A DNA stretch of 11,430 nt from SAR86 cluster bacterium (GTDB lineage: Bacteria > Pseudomonadota > Gammaproteobacteria > Pseudomonadales > Azotimanducaceae): positions 1-11,430 of the forward strand of contig JABMOJ010000017.1 in assembly GCA_013204195.1 (NCBI GenBank), in the 5' to 3' direction. The notes under the pieces were generated by a model. That model saw only the letters and a list, made by a program, of their open reading frames with translations. It made no database searches and was not told the DNA's origin. A program made the position numbers and the translations under genes. This document shows positions 1 through 6,395 of the stretch, piece by piece. Position 1 is the stretch's first letter. Each line of letters opens with the position of its first letter.

Positions 1-717
1 CATCACTACCATCTGTCTCAGTGTATCGAGACTAGTTCCTTCGAAGTCACGGCGCACCTCAGCGCCAACATTCTCGCAAAGATCAGCGATCTGTCGATGA
101 AACAGATGATGCTCACTGATTGTCAGCACACGTTCCCCGAATAGATCTGTACGATTTAACCGCGGTTTGTTCGCCAACCTATGCTCCCTGGACAAGGCAA
201 ATTTAAGCGGCTCACGAAACAATGGAAAAACCGACAATTCCTTAGACATGATTGGTTGTGTGCTTAGTATGAAATCGTGCCGGCGGTCTAACAGGCCAGC
301 CTCCAGATCACTGGGCGCTTCTTCTCGAACGTACAGTTGCAAGTTTTCGTATAGAGCGTGAATCGGCGTCAGAATATGTGGCAGCAAATAAGGACCGAGG
401 GTTGGGGTGACTCCTAACCTGTAGGTACCCAGCCCTCCGCCGGAGAGTGTTCGTGATTTACTGGCGAAGCCATGTACCTCCTCGAGCACTCGCTTGGCAC
501 TTGGTAGCAGTTCACGGCCCTTTACAGTGGTCGTCGTGCCATTCCTGGTGCGTTCGAATAGCTGCATACCTAGCAATTTCTCCAGCACCGCCATTTGGTT
601 GCTCAATGCAGGCTGTGTAACTTCCAAACGAAAGGCTGCCTGTCGAAAGCTCCCACATTCGGCGATGGTCGTGAAATAGCGAATCTGCTTCAAGCTCAGG
701 TGATTGATGATTTCCAT
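1..717 (-). CDS. LysR-type transcriptional regulator, OxyR-like, partial (C-terminus beyond left edge)
   Basis: The reverse strand encodes 239 residues with no stop before the window edge, so about the last 60-80 residues of a usual ~300-residue regulator are missing. An N-terminal winged helix-turn-helix spans about residues 8-66 (FRQAAFRLEVTQPALSNQM, LFERT), followed by the effector domain. Resemblance to OxyR is strong: GVTPTLGPYLLPH at 102-114 matches the OxyR segment IPTVGPYLLPH, and FEGTSLDTLRQMV near the edge matches FRATSLETLRNMV. With a constant offset of six residues, however, OxyR Cys199 becomes Leu205 (HHLFHRQ) while the Cys208 position is kept (Cys214). Hydrogen peroxide sensing by the OxyR disulfide is therefore unlikely. 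It is divergent from the carbonic anhydrase-SulP pair, so control of those genes is inferred. The start is ATG at 717, preceded by a weak GGA-type ribosome site. Confidence 0.93.
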   Translation of the reverse strand, partial: MEIINHLSLKQIRYFTTIAECGSFRQAAFRLEVTQPALSNQMAVLEKLLGMQLFERTRNGTTTTVKGRELLPSAKRVLEEVHGFASKSRTLSGGGLGTYRLGVTPTLGPYLLPHILTPIHALYENLQLYVREEAPSDLEAGLLDRRHDFILSTQPIMSKELSVFPLFREPLKFALSREHRLANKPRLNRTDLFGERVLTISEHHLFHRQIADLCENVGAEVRRDFEGTSLDTLRQMVVM

Positions 718-852
718 TTAATATCCGAAAAAGTTGATATAAGTAAATGTTATCACAATAGTTATTTTATCGGATAACAACTATCACGTCCGCGCGACTA
801 TAGTAGGTCCCGTTTCTCACTCAGATATCACATCGACATCAGGAATTTCGCC
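718..852. promoter_or_regulatory. Divergent promoter region with overlapping dyads, candidate LysR-type operator
   Basis: This AT-rich region separates the regulator from the carbonic anhydrase gene. Dyads seen: ATATC-N10-GATAT at 721-740, GTTATC-N18-GATAAC at 749-778, ATAGTT-N15-AACTAT at 758-784, and the compact TTATCGGATAA at 767-777. LysR regulators bind such interrupted palindromes, often T-N11-A, and commonly repress their own gene while activating the divergent one. A possible -10 box for the carbonic anhydrase, TATAGT at 799-804, has no good -35 at 17 bp upstream; the dyad at 758-784 occupies that place, which suits an activator-dependent promoter. A ribosome site AGGA lies at 841-844, eight bases before the ATG at 853. 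The dyads are seen; the protein binding is inference. Confidence 0.55.
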
Positions 853-1524
853 ATGGAAAAAGTAATATCAGGCTTTGTGCGCTTTACGTCATCTCCATAC
901 AACGACCGGAAACAACTTTTCGCAGAGCTAGCTAACGGTCAGAGCCCAGAAGTGTTATTCATCACCTGTGCTGACTCACGGGTCGACCCGAACTTGCTAA
1001 CTCAGAGCCAGCCTGGAGATCTATTCATTATTCGAAACGCTGGCAACATAGTGCCTCCACACGCTAAGACTGCCGGCGGTGTTACGGCTTCGATTGAATT
1101 TGCCGTTGCTGCCCTAGGTGTCAAGCACATTGTTGTCTGCGGTCACTCTGATTGCGGCGCAATGAAAGGCGCACTAAACCCAGCAGGACTCGATGGACTA
1201 CCCCATGTTCAAGAATGGCTTGATCATTCCAGAGCTGCTGTCGATGTTGTGAAAGCAAAGTATGGCCAGGCCACAATTAACGAGTTATCGAATGTGACCG
1301 AAGAGAATGTACTGCTTCAAATGCAACATCTGAAAACACATCCCGCTGTCGTTAGCCGGCTGAGCACAGGTGAAGTTGACCTGCATGGCTGGGTCTATGA
1401 TATCGAACACGGCACTGTAGATGCGTTTGATGAGGCTCAAAAATTGTTCATTCCAGTCGAAGAGCTTTACGCGGACCTTATTCAGAAAGGTAAGGATGAT
1501 CAACTTAAAGCCGCGGCCAGTTAA
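853..1524 (+). CDS. Beta-class carbonic anhydrase
   Basis: A 223-residue cytosolic zinc enzyme that interconverts CO2 and bicarbonate. All beta-class active-site residues are present: Cys39, Asp41 and Arg43 in CADSR, and His98 and Cys101 in CGHSDCGAMKG. The RNAGNIVPP and GGVTASIEFAV segments are also typical. No signal peptide is visible and the length is normal for a bacterial beta enzyme. The start at 853 has a good AGGA ribosome site. It is followed after 74 bp, with no obvious terminator, by a BicA-like SulP transporter in the same direction, and is divergent from an OxyR-like LysR gene. This arrangement suggests inducible supply of bicarbonate or CO2 rather than cyanate metabolism, since no cyanase is visible. 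The physiological role (anaplerotic carboxylation, pH, or carbon fixation) cannot be decided from this window. Confidence 0.96.
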   Translation: MEKVISGFVRFTSSPYNDRKQLFAELANGQSPEVLFITCADSRVDPNLLTQSQPGDLFIIRNAGNIVPPHAKTAGGVTASIEFAVAALGVKHIVVCGHSDCGAMKGALNPAGLDGLPHVQEWLDHSRAAVDVVKAKYGQATINELSNVTEENVLLQMQHLKTHPAVVSRLSTGEVDLHGWVYDIEHGTVDAFDEAQKLFIPVEELYADLIQKGKDDQLKAAAS

Positions 1525-1598
1525 AAGTGTGCCGGTAGGTTTTTCCACGGGCATATTCTTTCCCCATTTTCTGAAAATTTATATAAAAGGCAGTCTGA

Positions 1599-3239
1599 AT
1601 GTTTGGCATCAATACTAAAAACTTACGAGGCGATTTATTTGGCGGAATAACCGCCGGTGTCGTCGCGCTACCACTAGCACTTGCCTTTGGTGAGGCGTCT
1701 GGCGCTGGTCCTATCGCCGGCCTCTACGGCGCTATCATTGTTGGCTTTTTTGCCTCATTGTTCGGCGGCACGAGTTCTCAGATTTCAGGCCCTACAGGCC
1801 CCATGGTAGTTGTATTCGCAGGCGTGTATGCGACCTTGAATGGCTCACCGGAACTTGTTTTCGCAGTCGTTGTCCTCGCAGGCTTGATACAAATCCTTTT
1901 TGGAGTCCTGCGTTTCGGCCAGTACATTCGCCTGGTGCCGTATCCTGTTGTATCCGGCTTCATGAGCGGTATTGGATGCATCATCATCGCCTTGCAGTTC
2001 AGCCGTCTCTTTGGTCATGAACCTGAAGGAGGCGGAACCATACCTGCATTAGCAGCTATACCTGCCTCGGTACTAGATCCAAATTTTGTGGCGCTAGCGC
2101 TTGGCATAATAACGCTAGTGATTGTGTTCAAATGGCCCAAGGCATTAGGAAGATTTGTACCGGCACCATTGGCCGCATTGATCATTGGCACTGTCACCAG
2201 CGCGATGATGGCGGGCGCACCAATTTTGGGTGATATTCCCACAGGCTTGCCGTCATTTATCATGCCGATGTTCAGCGGCGACACCTTTCTGATTGTAGCT
2301 GAAGCAGCTCTAATTCTAGCGGTGCTAGGTTCTATAGACAGCCTTCTCACCTCTTTGGTGGCAGACAACATGACGCGAACACGGCATGACTCGAACAAAG
2401 AGTTAATTGGCCAAGGGATTGGCAACACAGTTGCCGGGCTATTTGGCGGTGTACCTGGTGCAGGCGCTACGATGCGGACAGCAATCAACATTCGTACCGG
2501 AGGTTTAACAAAACTCTCAGGAATCACGCATAGCATTCTGCTTTTAGCTGTCGTTGTCGCACTGGGCCCATTGGCCTCGCAAATCCCGCATGCTGTATTA
2601 GCGGGCATTTTAGTGAAGACGGGTTATGACATCATCGATTTCGCTTATATAAAACGCGCGCACAAAGGCCCCCGCTGGGATCTGGCGCTCATGGTCCTAG
2701 TCGTTCTTCTCACGGTCTTCGTTGACTTGATCACAGCGGTCATGGCCGGCGTGGTGATGGCAGCGCTCGCCTTCGTCAAAGAAATATCAGACGCACAACT
2801 TGAAGCGCTTGGTGATATCGATAATAAGAGCTTGTCGCTCGAACTCACTGAAGAAGAAGTTGCGCTGTTAAATAGCGTAGGTAATAAAATTAGCTTATTT
2901 GACTTCGGCGGACCTTTGAGTTTCGGTGCGGCTGCCGATGCCGGACATCATGTACGGGAGAAATCGAAAGGCATATCAGCACTGATTCTAGACTTTAGCC
3001 GAGTCCCTCATGTTGATGTTTCAGCGGCAAGAGCCGTTGAAACAATCGGTAGCGACGCACACGCAGCTAACAAAGAAGTTTTCGTGTCAGGTATGAGCGA
3101 CGACGTTCGCACGATGCTTGGCGACCTGAATAACGAGTACTGCTTATCTCACGGTGTGAATTTTAAAACTCGTGTGGATGCAATCAGAGCAGCTGTGGAG
3201 TATTTGCAGGAAACCGAAAGAAAGCTCGTCAGTGCTTAG
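1599..3239 (+). CDS. SulP-family anion transporter with STAS domain, BicA-like (probable Na+-dependent bicarbonate uptake)
   Basis: A 546-residue inner-membrane transporter. Residues ~10-395 form the multi-helix SulP core and ~428-540 the cytosolic STAS domain (LDFSRVPHVDVSAARA near 464-479). It resembles cyanobacterial BicA along its length: NLRGDLFGGITAGVVALP at the start, ISGPTGPM at 62-69, and the 244-302 segment with SIDSLLTSLVADNMTR, NKELIGQGIGN and PGAGATMRT. Recalled BicA bicarbonate/sodium residues Asp258, Thr262, Ala301 and Thr302 correspond in spacing to Asp247, Thr251, Ala290 and Thr291. Together with the upstream carbonic anhydrase this favours bicarbonate over sulfate as substrate, although SulP specificity is hard to read from sequence. 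The ATG at 1599 follows an AAAAGG ribosome site. It is likely co-transcribed with the carbonic anhydrase. Confidence 0.93.
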   Translation: MFGINTKNLRGDLFGGITAGVVALPLALAFGEASGAGPIAGLYGAIIVGFFASLFGGTSSQISGPTGPMVVVFAGVYATLNGSPELVFAVVVLAGLIQILFGVLRFGQYIRLVPYPVVSGFMSGIGCIIIALQFSRLFGHEPEGGGTIPALAAIPASVLDPNFVALALGIITLVIVFKWPKALGRFVPAPLAALIIGTVTSAMMAGAPILGDIPTGLPSFIMPMFSGDTFLIVAEAALILAVLGSIDSLLTSLVADNMTRTRHDSNKELIGQGIGNTVAGLFGGVPGAGATMRTAINIRTGGLTKLSGITHSILLLAVVVALGPLASQIPHAVLAGILVKTGYDIIDFAYIKRAHKGPRWDLALMVLVVLLTVFVDLITAVMAGVVMAALAFVKEISDAQLEALGDIDNKSLSLELTEEEVALLNSVGNKISLFDFGGPLSFGAAADAGHHVREKSKGISALILDFSRVPHVDVSAARAVETIGSDAHAANKEVFVSGMSDDVRTMLGDLNNEYCLSHGVNFKTRVDAIRAAVEYLQETERKLVSA

Positions 3240-3252
3240 CCTGGTTAGGATA

Positions 3253-3281
3253 GGTTAGGCTAAGTTAGACTTAGCCTAACC
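3253..3281. terminator. Perfect 12-bp hairpin after the SulP gene, possible terminator
   Basis: GGTTAGGCTAAG (3253-3264) and CTTAGCCTAACC (3270-3281) form a perfect 12-bp stem with a five-base loop, starting 13 bp after the SulP stop codon. An additional GGTTAGG copy at 3243-3249 lies just outside the left arm. No T tract follows on the plus strand, so it is not a canonical intrinsic terminator. It could protect the 3' end of the mRNA, act with Rho, or be a repeat-type palindrome. Confidence 0.5.
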
Positions 3282-3776
3282 AGCGCTCGCGGCATTAATC
3301 GTCTACTTTCTAAATTATTAACGGCTATATTTTTAGATGCGCCATGTATGACGAACATTGTCAGTCAGAAAGGCCCCAAAAGAACCATCGCTTCGTGCTG
3401 ATGGAGCCGGGTCTCAATCGAATCTATTGTGGTACTCAGGCGTTTAAGATGATGCCCATTTCACGAATGTAGGTGCAGCGCCGCGCCTAGGCAAAATCAA
3501 TGTTTTTCATGTCTTACAACGCTACTGGACGTTTTTCATTCGAAAATTGCATTTATCGATCACGCTTTGTAAAAACAAATGTTCAGCCCAACCTTGATCA
3601 CGGGCCCCAAGGCAGCAGCATCATTCTTTCACGCTGCATAGCGAGTCGTGCATAGTGAGTCGTGCATAGTGAGTCGTGCATAGCTTGCATCCATTGCTTT
3701 TGCGGGCGCAACGAGAATTGGATACCCAATTGATCCACTGTCGATTCATCTCCGTAACGTAATCATTAGGCCGTTG
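3282..3776. other. Intergenic stretch of about 495 bp without a supported gene
   Basis: No convincing coding region is seen. A 42-codon ATG frame at 3344-3472 and an 81-codon minus-strand frame at 3621-3866 lack any recognisable family. The only clear structure is the 14-bp tandem repeat at 3636-3683. From 3684 to 3773 the reading frame of the downstream small gene is open but offers no ATG, GTG or TTG start before 3774, so it is either leader or the remnant of a longer protein. Confidence 0.5.
3636..3683. repeat. 14-bp tandem repeat, about 3.4 copies
   Basis: Units GCATAGCGAGTCGT (3636-3649), GCATAGTGAGTCGT (3650-3663) and GCATAGTGAGTCGT (3664-3677) are followed by a partial GCATAG (3678-3683). 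There is one substitution between the first and the other units. There are no spacers, so this is not a CRISPR. It lies about 95 bp upstream of the small gene at 3777 and could vary in copy number by replication slippage. Confidence 0.9.
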
Positions 3777-4058
3777 ATGCTCCTGAAGGCAGCGAAGTAT
3801 CATGCGATAGACGACCTGCCTGTACCGTTCGATGCTGCTGTGAATATTGATGAGACTGCCGGCCAAGTGTTCGCCATGCTGCGCCCTAAACGCGACTGGC
3901 AGCTAGCCCGTTATCTGCAGCCTAAATATCCGTTGATCGCGCAACTCGAACAAAAATGGCAAAAAAGCGGTGAACAGACCTGGGCGAGTGACAACTCACC
4001 CTTCATGCCTTACCTGCTAAGGACAAACGAAATATTGATTCCGGTAGAGCCTCGATGA
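3777..4058 (+). CDS. Small protein of unknown function, first gene of a coupled pair
   Basis: I do not recognise this family. It encodes 93 residues from ATG 3777; a TTG immediately upstream at 3774 is the alternative start. TAGG at 3767-3770 gives a ribosome site six bases before the ATG. The protein is soluble, without signal peptide or membrane segment, and mixed in charge, with aromatic-rich stretches (KRDWQLARYLQPKYPL, LEQKWQ, SPFMPYLL). Its stop codon overlaps the start of the next gene in ATGA, implying translational coupling and a shared function. The frame is open for a further 30 codons upstream without a usual start codon, so a longer ancestral protein is possible. Confidence 0.6.
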   Translation: MLLKAAKYHAIDDLPVPFDAAVNIDETAGQVFAMLRPKRDWQLARYLQPKYPLIAQLEQKWQKSGEQTWASDNSPFMPYLLRTNEILIPVEPR

Positions 4059-4345
4059 CATTTGAAGAAACAGTAGAAATGCAATTTGTACAACCTGTTC
4101 AGGCTCTTCTAGAGGCGTTCGCCAAAGAGGGGGCTGAGGCTGAGCATAAATACTTCTCCGGCGTTTTAAGTATCGTCGAGGATAAAGCCAGCGAGGCGCA
4201 AATGTTGGCGGCGGTCATTGAATTGTCACGCTGCGCATTTCTTGGCTTTTACTATAGTGAAGCGACGCAAAGCCAGATCAATGCTTTGTTGGATTACTGG
4301 ATCGACGTAGCCCACACCATGTCTGCCGATGCAGAGCCGCATTGA
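4055..4345 (+). CDS. Small predicted helical protein of unknown function, second gene of a coupled pair
   Basis: A 96-residue acidic protein that I do not recognise. The sequence looks almost wholly alpha-helical (for example VQALLEAFAKEGAEAEHKY, AAVIELSRCAFLGFYY, INALLDYWIDVAHTM), with a single Cys and no signal peptide or membrane helix. The start ATG overlaps the previous stop in ATGA, and GGTAGAG at 4043-4049 inside the preceding gene serves as ribosome site. Coupling suggests the two proteins are made in equal amounts and may bind each other. No hallmark of a known toxin-antitoxin pair is visible, so that idea is only speculative. Confidence 0.65.
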   Translation: MTFEETVEMQFVQPVQALLEAFAKEGAEAEHKYFSGVLSIVEDKASEAQMLAAVIELSRCAFLGFYYSEATQSQINALLDYWIDVAHTMSADAEPH

Positions 4346-4403
4346 ACCTCTCTTGGTCGTTTTAAAAACTGCCCCGCTCTCTTTCAGTTCTTGCTTTGCA
4401 TTC

Positions 4404-4455
4404 TTTCTTTGCGTTATTTCTTTGCGTTATTTCTTTGCTTCCTTTCTTTGCATTT
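4404..4455. repeat. 13-bp tandem repeat, four copies
   Basis: Four contiguous units share the core TTTCTTTGC: TTTCTTTGCGTTA (4404-4416), the same again (4417-4429), TTTCTTTGCTTCC (4430-4442) and TTTCTTTGCATTT (4443-4455). The first two are identical and the last two diverge after the core. On the minus strand the unit reads as GCAAAGAAA. It lies in the 223-bp space between the coupled pair and the convergent DoxX-like gene. A plus-strand open frame through it (4329-4523) is low-complexity and not credible as a protein. Confidence 0.88.
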
Positions 4456-4561
4456 TTGTCCTTTTGTTGCATCTATCTTGTCTAAGTGCGAAAAATCTCT
4501 CGAGTCCTAACTGGCTCAACTGAGGTCCTCCGAGCTGGCGAAGAACCTATGTGCGTCAATT

Positions 4562-4587
4562 ACTATCGTTAATAACTATCGTTAATA
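4562..4587. repeat. 13-bp perfect tandem duplication spanning the stop codon of the DoxX-like gene
   Basis: ACTATCGTTAATA occurs twice head to tail at 4562-4574 and 4575-4587. The stop codon TAA of the minus-strand DoxX-like gene (4569-4571) lies in the distal copy, and the proximal copy encodes part of the C-terminal residues IINDSY. The duplication has therefore shaped the end of the protein. Confidence 0.88.
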
Positions 4588-4985
4588 ATGCGACTCGATT
4601 TTTGGGGTCTCGTTGACCACCAAATCAGCAGCAGCAGCAACGCCTGCACGACTAAGCGAATTAGATAGGCCGACTGCGGGGCTTGTGGAAATAGCGCTGG
4701 GTTCATGAACATGTGGATATTGGCCGGTGTAACGGCAATGGTTAAGGCGACAAGCCCCCAACCAGCCAAAGGACGTGACTTTCGCCAAATGACCAGAAGG
4801 GCCAATACAATTTCAACAACACCCGAAACATAGACAGCCCAAACAGGGAAAGGCACCCAGGGTGGCACGATAGCGACGAAAAACTGGGTGTTAGTAAAGT
4901 GTCCTACACCGCCCACAAAAAACCACAGAAACACGATGCCTAGACCTAACCTTTTGAATCTTGCTACAGACAGGAAACTATTCAT
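4569..4985 (-). CDS. DoxX-like family inner-membrane protein
   Basis: A 138-residue protein with four predicted membrane helices (about residues 13-32, 45-66, 73-92 and 107-124). The first loop, GGVGHFTNTQFFVAIVPP, and the segment VSGVVEIVLALLVIW followed by AGWGLVALTIAVTPANIHMF, are typical of DoxX-like/DUF4267-type membrane proteins. The molecular function of the family is largely undefined; members are linked to respiratory or redox contexts. The ATG at 4985 has GGTGA as ribosome site. The gene is divergent from the patatin-like gene across 171 bp. The C-terminal tail ends within a 13-bp tandem duplication. Confidence 0.88.
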   Translation of the reverse strand: MNSFLSVARFKRLGLGIVFLWFFVGGVGHFTNTQFFVAIVPPWVPFPVWAVYVSGVVEIVLALLVIWRKSRPLAGWGLVALTIAVTPANIHMFMNPALFPQAPQSAYLIRLVVQALLLLLIWWSTRPQKSSRIINDSY

Positions 4986-5156
4986 TTTTCACCAAAGAGC
5001 TGGATTTACTCGGCGCAATCAAGATTGCCAAGTTAATATCAAAACGCGCGCAAGCACCAGCTATGCACAAGATCACTCGATACTGTGAGATATCAGACAA
5101 CAAAAAAATGTTATCCTCTTTGCTTGCTTTAAGGCCATCTGAATTGACCAAGCCCC

Positions 5157-6242
5157 ATGCCTAATTTTCCACTCACTATTATTGCCGGTTCTACCGCGCG
5201 CAAACGCTTGACCAACGAAGGCTGGCAGCCAGAACTGTTCACAGCGATGGTAGGCGCATCCGGTGGCGCCAAGTTGCTGGGGCTAGGCCATCTCGACAGA
5301 TATCTGTTTGGCGAGTATCTAACTCGCGCGAGCCATTCAATGGAGCTTTATGGATCCTCCATTGGCAGTTGGCGACATGCGGCACTCGCGTCGATTAATC
5401 CCGGCAAGGCGATAGCGACATTACAGGACCGTTACATGAACCAGCAGTGGGCGGAGGATGATTCACGTTCGCCTTCAGAGGTTGTTGACGGTCTATGTGA
5501 ATGGGTACTGGATAGCTTGTTAACACCAGATGACATCGACCACATCGCAGCAAATCCACGTTTTCGAACACATGTCGTCACGGCGCTAGGCCTCGGACTC
5601 AACAGTCATCAACAAAAATCGATGCTTGCGCTTGGCATGGGTAAAGCTGCGGTTCTCAACATGATCAACCGGCAGTTGCTTGCGCGTAGTTTTCAGCGCG
5701 TTGTGTTCAGTACAGGCGTTAGTGAGTCGTTTGTGTTCAAGGATTTCGATACTGAGCACGTTAAGATCCGCCCAGACAACCTGCGGTCGGCTTTGTTAGC
5801 GAGTGGCTCGATCCCATTTTTGATGTCAGGCCAACGGGATATTGTTGGCGCGCCTGACGGTCATTATTGGGATGGTGGCATCATCGACTACCATTTTGAT
5901 TTTGCCAATTACGCTGGCGACGGCTTGGTTTTGTATCCGCATTTTTCAGATCAAGTGGTGACGGGCTGGTTCGACAAAGGCCTACGCTGGCGACGCAACA
6001 GTCAACGTAATAGCAACGGCCATCAGACACTTGATAAAGTGATAATCGTTGCGCCCTCACGGGCTTATATTGCGGCGCTGCCCTATGGAAAGATTCCAGA
6101 TCGTCGCGATTTCCAAAAAATGTCGCAGGCGACGCGACTAACCTACTGGCGGGAATGTGTTTCTGCTAGCCAAGCACTAGCGAGTGCATTTATTGAGGTG
6201 ATCGAGTCGCCAGACCCACTACGTTACGTTGCAAGTCAGTGA
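5157..6242 (+). CDS. Patatin-like phospholipase family protein
   Basis: A 361-residue predicted cytosolic serine hydrolase of the patatin fold. The glycine-rich oxyanion segment GASGGAK is at 33-39, the nucleophile elbow GSSIG at 66-70 (Ser68), and the catalytic Asp239 is in WDGG at 238-241, giving the Ser-Asp dyad. ASGSIPFLM at 215-223 is the usual segment before the Asp. No signal peptide or secretion barrel is visible. The family hydrolyses acyl ester bonds of phospholipids or other lipids; the substrate here is unknown. The start ATG has no strong ribosome site, but the N-terminus LTIIAGSTA fits the first strand of the fold. It lies divergent to the DoxX-like gene and upstream of the DUF2805 gene. 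Confidence 0.9.
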   Translation: MPNFPLTIIAGSTARKRLTNEGWQPELFTAMVGASGGAKLLGLGHLDRYLFGEYLTRASHSMELYGSSIGSWRHAALASINPGKAIATLQDRYMNQQWAEDDSRSPSEVVDGLCEWVLDSLLTPDDIDHIAANPRFRTHVVTALGLGLNSHQQKSMLALGMGKAAVLNMINRQLLARSFQRVVFSTGVSESFVFKDFDTEHVKIRPDNLRSALLASGSIPFLMSGQRDIVGAPDGHYWDGGIIDYHFDFANYAGDGLVLYPHFSDQVVTGWFDKGLRWRRNSQRNSNGHQTLDKVIIVAPSRAYIAALPYGKIPDRRDFQKMSQATRLTYWRECVSASQALASAFIEVIESPDPLRYVASQ

Positions 6243-6395
6243 TGGCTGCCCAGCGGGTTACCAGCGCGGTTTGCCGCTAAGTTCACGCCTATTCACGTGA
6301 GCTCAGCTCAGCCAAACCGTCAACTTTCGCGTAAACATCCAAACTGGTGAGTGCGATCCTACGTAAGGCAAATACACGTTTCAAAAAAGCACGCT

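Noticed and set aside
2015..2608. 197-codon minus-strand open frame
   Set aside because: Fully antisense to the SulP gene, low-complexity Ala/Pro/Ser/Thr product with no family; a shadow of a strongly supported gene.
853..3239. Cyanate utilisation operon (cynTSX-type)
   Set aside because: A carbonic anhydrase and LysR gene are present, but there is no cyanase and the transporter is SulP, not a CynX-type carrier.
3344..3472. 42-codon plus-strand frame starting ATG in the spacer after the SulP gene
   Set aside because: Poor ribosome site, no recognisable product and no operon context.
3636..3683. CRISPR-like repeats
   Set aside because: Units are directly contiguous, only 14 bp, without spacers, and no cas gene is present.
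3621..3866. 81-codon minus-strand open frame covering the 14-bp repeats
   Set aside because: Its C-terminal part is translation of the tandem repeat and it overlaps the better supported gene at 3777; no family.
3777..4345. Toxin-antitoxin system
   Set aside because: Coupled small genes fit the general shape, but neither product shows a known toxin or antitoxin motif, so the label is not supported.
4329..4523. 64-codon plus-strand frame rich in Phe, Leu and Cys
   Set aside because: It is translation of the TTTCTTTGC repeat array; apparent hydrophobicity comes from T-rich DNA.
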